From NCBI GenBank assembly GCA_024434165.1, contig QMIW01000001.1:1-64000 (forward strand): DNA of 64,000 nucleotides, in the 5' to 3' direction. A program made the position numbers and the translations under genes. Positions 8,252-16,161 of the stretch are shown piece after piece. The notes under the pieces are model-generated. The model ran no database searches and was not told the DNA's origin. It saw only the letters and a list, made by a program, of their open reading frames with translations. Position 1 is the first letter of the stretch. Each line of letters opens with the position of its first letter. Source of the DNA: Chloroflexota bacterium. Its GTDB lineage: Bacteria > Chloroflexota > Anaerolineae > Anaerolineales > Villigracilaceae.

Positions 8252-8482
8252 TCATTCCACCTCCACGCGCGCCCAACAAGGGGCGCTGGTCTCCAGCACG
8301 GCATGCTCGTCCAGCAGTGTAATGTCGGCTTGATACAGGTGGTGGTCTCCCTGTCGCTGGGCGATGTCGGCAACCTTGACGGGCTTGCCGTCGGCGAAGA
8401 TGATGCGCTCACAGGCTTTGAGGGATTTCCCTGCGGAAATCTTGACGGTTTTTACGGTTGTGATATGATCGGGCTTGAACAT
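8252..8482 (-). CDS. Hypothetical protein, 76 aa, first gene of the replication operon
   Basis: MFKPDHITTVKTVKISAGKS... forms a small beta-rich soluble protein with no recognised family. ATG 8482 is preceded by GGAG; the upstream extension to 8614 runs through hairpins and is not coding. Being first behind a promoter, an attenuator-like terminator and another hairpin, it could be a regulator, but there is no motif for that. Confidence 0.6.
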   Translation of the reverse strand: MFKPDHITTVKTVKISAGKSLKACERIIFADGKPVKVADIAQRQGDHHLYQADITLLDEHAVLETSAPCWARVEVE

Positions 8483-8493
8483 AAACGTTCTCC

Positions 8494-8523
8494 GAAACCG
8501 TCCAGTTGCAGCTGGGCGGTTTC
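8494..8523. terminator. Hairpin just upstream of the first operon gene
   Basis: GAAACCG...CGGTTTC stem with inner CCAG/CTGG. On the plus strand it is followed by TCTCTTTTTAT, so it can end rightward transcription. On the minus strand it lies right before the GGAG of the 76-aa gene and could mask or expose that ribosome site. Confidence 0.6.
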
Positions 8524-8589
8524 TCTTTTTATCTGCCGGGCCTTGCACCCCGGCGAGTCCTCGCTGTCTCGCGTGGTGGAAAACAAAAA

Positions 8590-8626
8590 CGGGCGCCTGG
8601 CATGGAAAGTCCATGTCGGGCGCCCG
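8590..8626 (-). terminator. Rho-independent terminator in operon leader (possible attenuator)
   Basis: Stem CGGGCGCC/GGCGCCCG, a small internal mismatch, then CATGGA/TCCATG with a 3-base loop. On the minus strand it is followed by TTTTTGTTTT. It lies between the predicted promoter (8662-8691) and the first gene (8482), so transcripts must pass it to reach the replication genes. Confidence 0.75.
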
Positions 8627-8661
8627 TTTGGCGTACGTGGGGAGATGCGGTTATTGAATTG

Positions 8662-8691
8662 GTATTACGTTGCCTCCTATCTTGGGTTCAA
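8662..8691 (-). promoter_or_regulatory. Predicted promoter of the leftward replication operon
   Basis: On the minus strand: -35 TTGAAC (8691-8686), an 18-base spacer and -10 TAATAC (8667-8662). This is the best sigma-70-like match upstream of 8482. An imperfect palindrome (8706-8729; CCGATACAC and GTGTGTCGG, 9 pairs with one G-T) sits just upstream and could be an operator. Confidence 0.5.
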
Positions 8692-9186
8692 ATGTGGATT
8701 GGACACCGATACACTCATAGGTGTGTCGGCTTGAATGTGGGGCTTGTTCGGGAAACGCCTCTCTTCTTTTTGTGCAAAAGAGCTGTTACCATTTCCGATT
8801 TGCTGCTTTGGTTTCCGAACAAGCCTTGATGTGGGGATGGTTTTGTTTGCGATGGATCTGTTTTTGTTTTGATTGGGCTCCTGAATTGATTGGGAATATG
8901 GGGATGGGATACAACGGCAGAAGCCCGGCGGTTTGCCAGGCTTCTTGAAGAGAGGGATGGATTGTGGAAAGGTTGAACAGTGGGGATTATATGGATGCGG
9001 GGGAATTTGTCAAAGCACGTAGGCGGCAGGTGTTTTTCTGGAATACCCTTTTCCAACCTGTAAAAACGCCCCTATTCCCTACGGGCGAACTCAATTGAAA
9101 AAGTTGCAATCGCCTGACATGGGTATAATTTTTTCACGTGCCCCGGCGCTATATCCACACTACCATTGGATTTGGATGGGAGAAAA
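8692..9186. other. Gene-free, structured region between divergent operons
   Basis: About 500 bases without a credible gene. It holds three inverted repeats: 8706-8729; a 15-bp pair GGCTTGTTCGGGAAAC (8741-8756) with its near-perfect complement at 8811-8825, enclosing a smaller CTTTT/AAAAG hairpin; and AGAAGCC/GGCTTCT at 8919-8945. A TATAAT at 9124-9129 with only a weak -35 may drive the M23 gene. Possible roles are a replication or transfer origin, a regulatory RNA, or operators. The reading frames here are not convincing. Confidence 0.55.
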
Positions 9187-10860
9187 ATGAAAAAAACGAT
9201 TTTCCTGATCACTGTCATTGGATTACTTCTACAATCCTGCACAACCGGCAGCACTGAAACCCCGGTGATTGAAATAACCGATGGAATTACCACAGTGGGC
9301 ATTCCGAGTTCCACGCCGGAAGTCGCCACCCCGACGTTTACCCCGCAGCCAGAAATTGGGGACCGACCCGTCTTTCTGGCATGGCCGCTGCCAGCCCATG
9401 TCGGGCTTGCGCGAATATCCCAGTACCCCAACAACCCGTGGACCTGGAAGTACCTGGGCTTGAACGAGGGGCAACAATGCCCGCCCATGTTTGGGTACCT
9501 GCTCAATGTCGATTCATGGGTGTATTGGCGCGATCCATCCATTCCGGAGGAACAGGACAAGGCGCAAGCCGACCCGCACAACTTCGACATGGTGGCTTGT
9601 TATTCCACGGATGGCAACATCGGCGCGAACGGGCACGAAGGCACGGATATCAAAGCGCCAGCAGGAACTCCCGTGTATGCCGCCGCAGACGGCCGGGTCA
9701 TGGAATGGCGACCGGATGGACTGAACAGCATGATCGTCCTGAAACATTGCCTGGGGGGCGAGTGGGACGCGTCGGGTGGGTGTGTTGGCGGAGAGCCGTG
9801 GTACACCACCTATATGCATATTGTCACCAACAAGGATCTGCTGGTCGAAAACCTGGAGGTTCAATCAGGCACGCAGGTCGGCGTGATCTATGACCAGACC
9901 ATCAATTCCCATTTACATTTTGAAGTGGGGCGCGAAAAGCGCGGATACACCAATTTTGTAAATCCCTGGGGTCGGGATGAAGCGCCCTGGCTTGGGTGCA
10001 TGTGGATCGATCAAGCCCTGTGTGTAAATCCTGATCCTGCTTATCACCGTTTGGCGGTGGTGGAAAACTCGGGGCAACTGATCCTCCAGCAGGGCGAGTT
10101 GACCATTCAGGTTCGGGATGTGCCTGAGATCAGGCAGCTCCGTTTATGGGGGGAACGGATCGTTGTTCTGGATACACAAGGGAATCTGTTTGCCCGCGAA
10201 GGGCGCTACACCGATACGGAAGACTCTATCTTGAATTGGAATCGGATCGCCAGCGAGGTGCAAGAGGTGCAAATCTCAGACCAGCGCATTGGCATACGCA
10301 AGACCGATGGAAACTTGTATGTACTGGAGGGTGCCCTGAATGGAGCCTGGACCCTTCAGGCGGAAAATGTGCGTGCCTTCTCCATCTCGGATACCCGCAT
10401 CGGGTATGTGGACGGCAATGGCGACCTGTTCGTCCGGCAGGATGGATTGGACTCCGCATGGCAAAGACTCGCCAGCGGGGTGGCGGCTTTCCAGTTGAAC
10501 GACAACCGCATCGCCATAACAGACTCACAGGGCAGTTTGTTCGTCAATGAAGGTGATCTGAATGCGGAATGGCAGCCAATGGTGGAGGATGTCAGGGCGT
10601 TTCAACTGACGAACCTGCGGCTGGGCATCCTCGACTCACAAGGCAGACTGCTGGTCAAGTCGGGCAACTTGCGGGCAGGGTGGCTTGTGATTGCAGAACA
10701 GGTGACTTCGTTCCAATTATCCAATTACCGTCTGTTGGTGCTGCACGCGGATGGAAGTTTCAGGTATCAGGAGGGAAATTTGTACCAGCCGTTGAAAGCA
10801 TTGGAATGGGATGCCCGGACAGTTCTTGTGAATGACAGTATCCCGACTTTTGTTCCTTGA
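9187..10860 (+). CDS. Lipoprotein M23-family peptidase with tectonin-like repeats
   Basis: 557 aa. A signal peptide ends in LLLQSC (lipid-modified Cys18). A Thr/Pro-rich spacer leads to an M23 (LytM) zinc peptidase with GHEGTD (His150, Asp154), YMH (His211) and HLHFE (His242/244), all metal and catalytic residues present. From about residue 290 to the end are roughly seven repeats of about 38 residues of the type LGILDSQGRLLVKSGNL, resembling tectonin/beta-propeller blades. It probably cuts peptidoglycan outside the membrane, as VirB1-like partners of secretion systems do, and the repeats may bind glycan. Start chosen at MKK, with GGGAG upstream. Confidence 0.85.
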   Translation: MKKTIFLITVIGLLLQSCTTGSTETPVIEITDGITTVGIPSSTPEVATPTFTPQPEIGDRPVFLAWPLPAHVGLARISQYPNNPWTWKYLGLNEGQQCPPMFGYLLNVDSWVYWRDPSIPEEQDKAQADPHNFDMVACYSTDGNIGANGHEGTDIKAPAGTPVYAAADGRVMEWRPDGLNSMIVLKHCLGGEWDASGGCVGGEPWYTTYMHIVTNKDLLVENLEVQSGTQVGVIYDQTINSHLHFEVGREKRGYTNFVNPWGRDEAPWLGCMWIDQALCVNPDPAYHRLAVVENSGQLILQQGELTIQVRDVPEIRQLRLWGERIVVLDTQGNLFAREGRYTDTEDSILNWNRIASEVQEVQISDQRIGIRKTDGNLYVLEGALNGAWTLQAENVRAFSISDTRIGYVDGNGDLFVRQDGLDSAWQRLASGVAAFQLNDNRIAITDSQGSLFVNEGDLNAEWQPMVEDVRAFQLTNLRLGILDSQGRLLVKSGNLRAGWLVIAEQVTSFQLSNYRLLVLHADGSFRYQEGNLYQPLKALEWDARTVLVNDSIPTFVP

Positions 10861-10888
10861 TGTCGGACTGCATGAAAGCTCAGGCAAT

Positions 10889-12043
10889 TTATTCAGAGTT
10901 TTCCAACGCTTGAAAGACCTCATACGCCATGAAGACCCGGTTGCGCGCATGCCCGGTGGTTTCCTTGAGAACACCCGCCGCGACTAATTTATCGACATAA
11001 CGCTTGGCAGCCATATACGGAATATCCAAGGCTGTCTCCAATTGGCGCAGGGTCAGGATGGGGCGTGAGAAGAGGAAATCGATCACGGCAGACATGCGTT
11101 GTGGATTGTTGTCCGCCTGCACCAGTTCTTCATAGCGGGTACGGATCCCTTGCAGACGGGTCATGCGGAAGATGCTGTCCTGTGATTGCGCCGAAATACC
11201 CCGCAGGAAGAAACGCAGCCATTCCTCCCACTTTCCCTGTTGGGAGACTGCCAGAAGATGATCGTAATATTCCTGACGGTAATGTTCGAAATAAGCGCTC
11301 AAGTTCAGCAGGGGTTGGGACAGCACACCCCACTCGCGCAACAACAGCATGATCAACAACCGACCCACGCGCCCATTGCCATCCAGGAAGGGATGGATCG
11401 CCTCAAATTGGTAATGGATCAAACCGGCGCGCACCAGAGCCGGCAATTCCGTGTCGGCATGAATAAAAGCCTCCATTGCCCCAAGAGCAATTTTCATATC
11501 ATCCACTGATGGCGGGACATAGGTGGCGGTTTCAATGGTGCTGCCCGCTGCTCCGATCCAGTTCTGGGTCTTGCGGAATTCGCCCGGAGTGAATTGTCCG
11601 CCCCGTACCCCATCCATCAGTTTGGCGTGTAACTCACGAATCAAGCGCTGGCTGACCGGCAGTTTTTTTAGGCGTTCCAGTCCATAATCCAGTGCCAACA
11701 CATAGTTATGCACTTCGCGTACATCGTCGTCCGGTTCCAGAAATGACATCTGGGCGGACTCGTAGTTGTACAGGTCTGTCAGAGAGGCGCGCGTTCCCTC
11801 GATCCGGGAGGACAGGACCGCCTCGCGGCGGATAAAGGGTTGAATGAGCAGACGGGGGAATGGAAAATTGCCGGCGACCGTGGTCAATTTGGCAAGTTCC
11901 CGTTCTGCATCAGAGAGGGCGGTAAGCAGGGCTGGAGACCAATCCAGATCGGGTGGAAGCGGCGCGGGGATGAATGCCCAATAGCCATTTCTGGTGCGAA
12001 TGGCTTTGCCGGCTTTGGTGCTGCGAAAATCTCTTGGTTTCAT
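10889..12043 (-). CDS. Fic-domain protein (predicted AMP transferase) with winged-helix C-terminus
   Basis: 384 aa. The N-terminal Fic_N region carries SSRIEG, the class II inhibitory helix motif (S/TxxxEG). The Fic core has HPFLDGNGRVGR, matching HPFx(D/E)GNGRxxR with catalytic His. The C-terminus (RPILTLRQLETALDIPYMAAKRYVDKLVAAGVL) is a winged helix. Such proteins usually transfer AMP to a target and self-inhibit until released. ATG 12043 is chosen for its upstream AGGAC; an alternative is 12073. It faces the M23 gene and stands alone, like a cargo gene. Confidence 0.9.
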   Translation of the reverse strand: MKPRDFRSTKAGKAIRTRNGYWAFIPAPLPPDLDWSPALLTALSDAERELAKLTTVAGNFPFPRLLIQPFIRREAVLSSRIEGTRASLTDLYNYESAQMSFLEPDDDVREVHNYVLALDYGLERLKKLPVSQRLIRELHAKLMDGVRGGQFTPGEFRKTQNWIGAAGSTIETATYVPPSVDDMKIALGAMEAFIHADTELPALVRAGLIHYQFEAIHPFLDGNGRVGRLLIMLLLREWGVLSQPLLNLSAYFEHYRQEYYDHLLAVSQQGKWEEWLRFFLRGISAQSQDSIFRMTRLQGIRTRYEELVQADNNPQRMSAVIDFLFSRPILTLRQLETALDIPYMAAKRYVDKLVAAGVLKETTGHARNRVFMAYEVFQALENSE

Positions 12044-12088
12044 GATGAGTCCTGTGATGGGTGGTGTGAACATAGTTTACCATAACAT

Positions 12089-12107
12089 CACTTTTTAATT
12101 AAAAGTG
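12089..12107. promoter_or_regulatory. AT-rich near-palindrome upstream of fic
   Basis: CACTTTTTAATTAAAAGTG: arms CACTTTT/AAAAGTG around TTAAT. It is 46 bases ahead of the fic start and between divergent genes, so it may be an operator, possibly for the Fic winged helix itself. Inference from position only. Confidence 0.35.
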
Positions 12108-12265
12108 TGAATAAGGATTTTTATATTAACACCCGGGTTTGAGGGGAAACATGGGCGCTTGACGCATCTACATGTCCCGAAAAAGAACGACAGATGCGAG
12201 ATACCCTCTCATTACTTTTCATATCATGCAGTTCGCAAACAAAATAAAAAAAACAAGGATATGAA

Positions 12266-13228
12266 ATGGAAACTCAATTGAAAGATGGTCAGAAAAGAAG
12301 GCTGGGGCACTATATTGTAGGAGGTATTGTTATCGTCGGCATGATCGCCATTGCATGGGCTGCCTTGAATATCCAGCAACTGATCTCGAGATGGACGGTT
12401 TCGAATGAGACCCGGCAACTTGAGAAGCGCGCTGCCTACTCCCCGGAGGATGTGGAAAATCCCGAAGCACTTACGGAGAACTTCGAGGAAGGATTATCGA
12501 CTAGGTTCTGGGACTTTACGATCATCAATGGCGCCGGTCAGGCATCGAACGAAACTGCCTGGCATGCAGCCGAAATGGTTATCGATCACCAACTCATCCT
12601 CCGACACACAGACGACCCGGAATTCGACATAGAAAGTGCGGATTGGCAGGAACCCTCCAGCGAACAATACAACAATGTCACCTTGATCGGTGGCAGCGGC
12701 TTTCAACCCACCGCTTCAAGCGATGTGGTTGTGGAATTCAAGAGCCGGGTGGATGAGAATTTTTATGGAACGGCGGGAGTTGTCCTACAGCCGCAAGGGA
12801 CACTTCAGGCAGATGGAAGGTTTGCCAAGCCCTTCGATATGTTCGGATTATCCATGATAGGCAAGGAGTCCTCCTTCAATGGCAATAATGGAGCAGTTTG
12901 TTATTTGGCGCTCAATTGGGCTTCCGCAGAAGTCCAAGCCCTGAACGTGGATCCGGAACAATGGCATACCTACCAGATCCGTTTGCATCGGATCAGCAAA
13001 ACTCAATGGCTGGGAAGCATGTCGGTGGATGGGTCGGAAGTGTGTCGGATAAAGATGCCGGCGTTGGGACCGCTGGAGATCCAGGTCTGGAGCGACAATT
13101 ACCTGGTGAGCACCCAGCCACAACGATGGTGGCAGATTGCACCGGTTCTTACCTTGGGGTTCCAGGATGGCGGAGAGAAGGAGTTTTATCTGGACGACAT
13201 CCGGATCTTTGAAGAAGTGCTGGAATAA
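12266..13228 (+). CDS. Membrane-anchored protein with lectin/LamG-like outer domain
   Basis: 320 aa. It has a short basic cytoplasmic N-terminus, one membrane helix (about residues 14-37, YIVGGIVIVGMIAIAWAAL), and then a beta-rich extracytoplasmic domain with LTENFEEGLSTRFWDF, WHTYQIRLHR and FYLDDIRIFEEVLE. This pattern is that of concanavalin-like (LamG/DUF1080-type) folds. No catalytic motif is evident. It precedes the secretion genes and is followed by a clear terminator, so it is a separate unit. Confidence 0.7.
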   Translation: METQLKDGQKRRLGHYIVGGIVIVGMIAIAWAALNIQQLISRWTVSNETRQLEKRAAYSPEDVENPEALTENFEEGLSTRFWDFTIINGAGQASNETAWHAAEMVIDHQLILRHTDDPEFDIESADWQEPSSEQYNNVTLIGGSGFQPTASSDVVVEFKSRVDENFYGTAGVVLQPQGTLQADGRFAKPFDMFGLSMIGKESSFNGNNGAVCYLALNWASAEVQALNVDPEQWHTYQIRLHRISKTQWLGSMSVDGSEVCRIKMPALGPLEIQVWSDNYLVSTQPQRWWQIAPVLTLGFQDGGEKEFYLDDIRIFEEVLE

Positions 13229-13237
13229 ACAATTTCG

Positions 13238-13270
13238 AATACGCCTGGTCTTGGACCAGGCGTATTTTTA
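13238..13270 (+). terminator. Rho-independent terminator
   Basis: 13-bp perfect stem AATACGCCTGGTC / GACCAGGCGTATT, loop TTG, followed by TTTTA. It ends the transcript of the membrane protein gene before the secretion operon begins. Confidence 0.9.
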
Positions 13271-13329
13271 TTCGACGCAAAGCGACACATGCAATCCACC
13301 TCTTCCTCCCAAACAGTATAGTCACGCTC

Positions 13330-13899
13330 ATGAGTGAGACCTATCAATCCAAACGGGAACGCCGGCAACGCATGTTGGAAGCCCTGCCAGTCGGCTTACG
13401 GGAACATGTCTCCCTGCGCAATGTCGAAGCCGTGGCAGCCCTTTCCCCACAGGCACAAATGCGTTTATTGGATGCCATCCAAGCCGGTCTCACCCGCCTG
13501 CCGCGTGCGATTGAACAATTACGCAAAGACCCGCAGACATCCGTTGCAGACCTGCTGGATCCTCCCACTCAAGTTGAAGCAGTGCCGGCGATCCAGCCCG
13601 TTCAAACTGCAATTGCACACACCGTGGCGGATCAGATCCAGGAATGTTTTCCGGATATGCCGCGCGTGTCGGCGGAGGCGCTGGCAGAAGCGGAGGTCAT
13701 GCAGATCGTTCGATCCGTTGCAGAGACCAATCAACAGATATTCAGGTCCAGTCACATCAAAACGGATTTCGTCATGCTGACCCTGTATGGATTGATACGC
13801 CAAACGCTCGAACAGCTTGAAGAGATCATCGAAGAAACCCCTGCCCTGCGGCAGGCATTTGAACAAACCAACGAATGGAGAAAAGAAGAAACATGTTGA
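13330..13899 (+). CDS. Hypothetical protein, 189 aa, first gene of secretion operon
   Basis: Soluble, helical, acidic toward the C-terminus, with no recognised domain. It begins MSETYQSKRERRQRMLEAL. Its last bases overlap the start of the CpaB-like gene (13893), so it is translated together with it. It may be an accessory or regulatory part of the secretion system; that rests only on position. Confidence 0.7.
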   Translation: MSETYQSKRERRQRMLEALPVGLREHVSLRNVEAVAALSPQAQMRLLDAIQAGLTRLPRAIEQLRKDPQTSVADLLDPPTQVEAVPAIQPVQTAIAHTVADQIQECFPDMPRVSAEALAEAEVMQIVRSVAETNQQIFRSSHIKTDFVMLTLYGLIRQTLEQLEEIIEETPALRQAFEQTNEWRKEETC

Positions 13900-14798
13900 A
13901 ACGAATTGCCTCGACCGGTGTGAACCTGGTAGTGCTGGGGGTATCGGTTGGAATATTTCTGGTGGCGTTCATCGCCCTCAACGCCCTCGGTGCGGCGCAG
14001 AAGCCGCCCACCATTTCTGTGTTGTCCGCCACGCGTGACTTGAATATTGGTGACGTCATTATGGCAAATGACCTAGCGGTCAAGACCGTCTTTCAAGATG
14101 ACAATGCCAGCCTGTATATCCCCGGTGAGGAAGTGACTGGTGTGGTCGACGGCATTGTTGCTCAACCGATTGGGAGTGGACAGCCCGTCTTTCGCAATGC
14201 CATCGTGGCGCCGGCAGCAGAAGGCACGCGTTTGTCGGCTGTGCTGTCACAATTCCCCGGTCACAGTTTGTTCCCTCTGCCCTTGGATGCCATGAATTTG
14301 GTATCCCCGGATGCGGAAGCTTTTTTGCCCGGCGACCTGATCGGTGTGACCGTCGTGATCAGCACTCGACCCCAACAGATGAGCACACCGACTCCCATGC
14401 CGGAACTGATCATCGATCCGGGGTATGTGGAACCGACCGCCCAACCTTCCCCGCTTGAATTGGAACAGGCAGATGCTTTGAGTCGTGCTTTGCCGCCGCT
14501 TGCCAAGGACCTGTTCCCGATGGGCGTGCGTGTGATCGCGGTACAGGGACTGCCGCAACAAACTGAGTCTTCTGAAGACAGTGGCTCCTTCAACCTGGAT
14601 ACCCAGCCGAAGATGCTGATCCTGCTCATCCCAAATCAAAGCCGCGAAGTGTTATCGCTTGCCTTGCAGCAGGGAGATCGTTTGGTGGTTTCGCTCATGG
14701 CACGCGGTGATGAAACACCCTCTGCCGGCTTTACCTATTGGGACTTCGAAGACTTGTTCAAGCAGGATCGTGAAGAAGTCCTGGGAGGAGGACAGTAA
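13893..14798 (+). CDS. CpaB/RcpC-like pilus assembly protein (SAF domain)
   Basis: 301 aa. One N-terminal membrane helix (VNLVVLGVSVGIFLVAFIAL) is followed by a SAF-type domain: PTISVLSATRDLNIGDVIMANDLAVK and QPIGSGQPVFRNAIV. This is the layout of CpaB/RcpC, a periplasmic-side part of Tad/Flp pilus machines. The extended C-terminal part with ILLIPNQSREVLSLALQQGD also matches CpaB proteins. ATG 13893 overlaps the preceding gene, and the stop overlaps the next start (14798). Its neighbours are CpaE- and CpaF-like, which supports the call. Confidence 0.75.
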   Translation: MLKRIASTGVNLVVLGVSVGIFLVAFIALNALGAAQKPPTISVLSATRDLNIGDVIMANDLAVKTVFQDDNASLYIPGEEVTGVVDGIVAQPIGSGQPVFRNAIVAPAAEGTRLSAVLSQFPGHSLFPLPLDAMNLVSPDAEAFLPGDLIGVTVVISTRPQQMSTPTPMPELIIDPGYVEPTAQPSPLELEQADALSRALPPLAKDLFPMGVRVIAVQGLPQQTESSEDSGSFNLDTQPKMLILLIPNQSREVLSLALQQGDRLVVSLMARGDETPSAGFTYWDFEDLFKQDREEVLGGGQ

Positions 14799-16159
14799 TG
14801 CAGGTTCTTTTACTCGGAGCGGGAACTGTGACATCCCGCTTGAATATGCAACTGGCAGAACAAGGGCATTCGGTGATCGCCCAGATCGCGGCATTCACCC
14901 CGCAACACATCGACCTGTTCGACTTCCGTGCCTTGGTGGTGGTTTCACCGGAGTCATCGGTCTCGCCGGAGAGTCTGGTCAAGGCAGCTGAACGAGGTAA
15001 GTTGATCTTCGTCATTGCCGGTGTCGGTGATGGCATGGCATCCTGGGCGAATGGGGTTGGTGTGCCTTCGATTGCATACCCGCCCTCGGATGTGGACATC
15101 AATAAATTGTATGAAGAGATGCGCCGTGCGGATGCCGGCAATCTGGCGGCAGATGACCAGTATCGCCGGGCGGTACTTGGCAGTGATATGTCTGCTCGCA
15201 TTCAATCTGGGATGGCAGTGCGCAAGATTGCCATCACATCCCCAAAAGGCGGAACGGGTAAGACCACTGTGGCAGTTAATCTTGCAGTGGCACTCGCTCT
15301 CAGTGGCATTACCACTTATCTTGTGGATGCCGATGGCAATGCCGGCGCACTGCAATACCACATGCGCATGGAGCGGGTGAATACGACCATGATCGGCTTG
15401 TTACGCCGTGAAATCGCCAAAGCCAATAAAGGTGTCATGAGTGATGTGGCATCGGGTGCGGCATATCTGAATGCCTTCACTCCCTTGGAGAATTTACCGA
15501 CCTTGCGTGTCTTGCCGGGACTCATCACCGATGATCTGGGCGATGAGGTCCTGCAACAGGAGTCCAAAGTTGCAGAAGTCATTCAAGGATTGTATGAAGC
15601 GGGGGTTGCGGCTGGTGGTGTGGTCATCATGGATGTCGGCATCAATCCCGCACATGTGGTGCATCGTGCGGCACTAAAGGCAGCCGAAGGCATTGCGATT
15701 GTGATCAAGCCGGAGATCCCGGATCTGGCAGAGACTAGACGCTGGATCGCGAGGATGATCAACTCCCTGGCAAGTGTGGTCGGCAAGGGCAGTGCCCATG
15801 AATTCGTCGGCAGCCGTGTCAAGCTCTGCTACAACCAGGTGGTGGGCGATGGCTTCAAAGCAGCACACAAGATGCTGCAGCAAGCCTTGAGTGAGGACAA
15901 GATCGAACTTGCCTTGATTCCGAACGGCATCATCCCCATCGTGGACCCGCGTTTGGCAGCGCAGGCGGTGAATTCGGATCGCCGGGACGACATTTTGATC
16001 TGGCGTTACAAGAAAGAGAAGTTGGAGGAACTGAGCCCCTTCGCTGACTCTCTATTGGGATTTGCCTCCCACTTTGTGCCGGCAGTGCGCGAAGGCGCTT
16101 CACGCATTGGATTGCTTCCCAGCCCAACGAAAAAGCGCGGCTGGTTTGGGAAGGGCTAA
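14798..16159 (+). CDS. CpaE/TadZ-like ATPase (MinD/ParA fold)
   Basis: 453 aa. The N-terminal ~140 residues form a receiver- or Rossmann-like domain (MQVLLLGAGTVTSRLNMQLAE), followed by a ParA/MinD ATPase with deviant Walker A SPKGGTGKTTVAVNLA, switch VDADGNAG and the IMDVG region. CpaE/TadZ proteins mark the cell site where a Tad pilus is built. It is coupled to the CpaB-like gene by a one-base overlap and is 2 bases before the CpaF-like gene. Confidence 0.8.
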   Translation: MQVLLLGAGTVTSRLNMQLAEQGHSVIAQIAAFTPQHIDLFDFRALVVVSPESSVSPESLVKAAERGKLIFVIAGVGDGMASWANGVGVPSIAYPPSDVDINKLYEEMRRADAGNLAADDQYRRAVLGSDMSARIQSGMAVRKIAITSPKGGTGKTTVAVNLAVALALSGITTYLVDADGNAGALQYHMRMERVNTTMIGLLRREIAKANKGVMSDVASGAAYLNAFTPLENLPTLRVLPGLITDDLGDEVLQQESKVAEVIQGLYEAGVAAGGVVIMDVGINPAHVVHRAALKAAEGIAIVIKPEIPDLAETRRWIARMINSLASVVGKGSAHEFVGSRVKLCYNQVVGDGFKAAHKMLQQALSEDKIELALIPNGIIPIVDPRLAAQAVNSDRRDDILIWRYKKEKLEELSPFADSLLGFASHFVPAVREGASRIGLLPSPTKKRGWFGKG

Positions 16160-16161
16160 CC

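Noticed and set aside
8715-9056. Open frame of 113 codons on the minus strand
   Set aside because: Crosses strong inverted repeats, has no ribosome site and composition unlike its neighbours; treated as non-coding.
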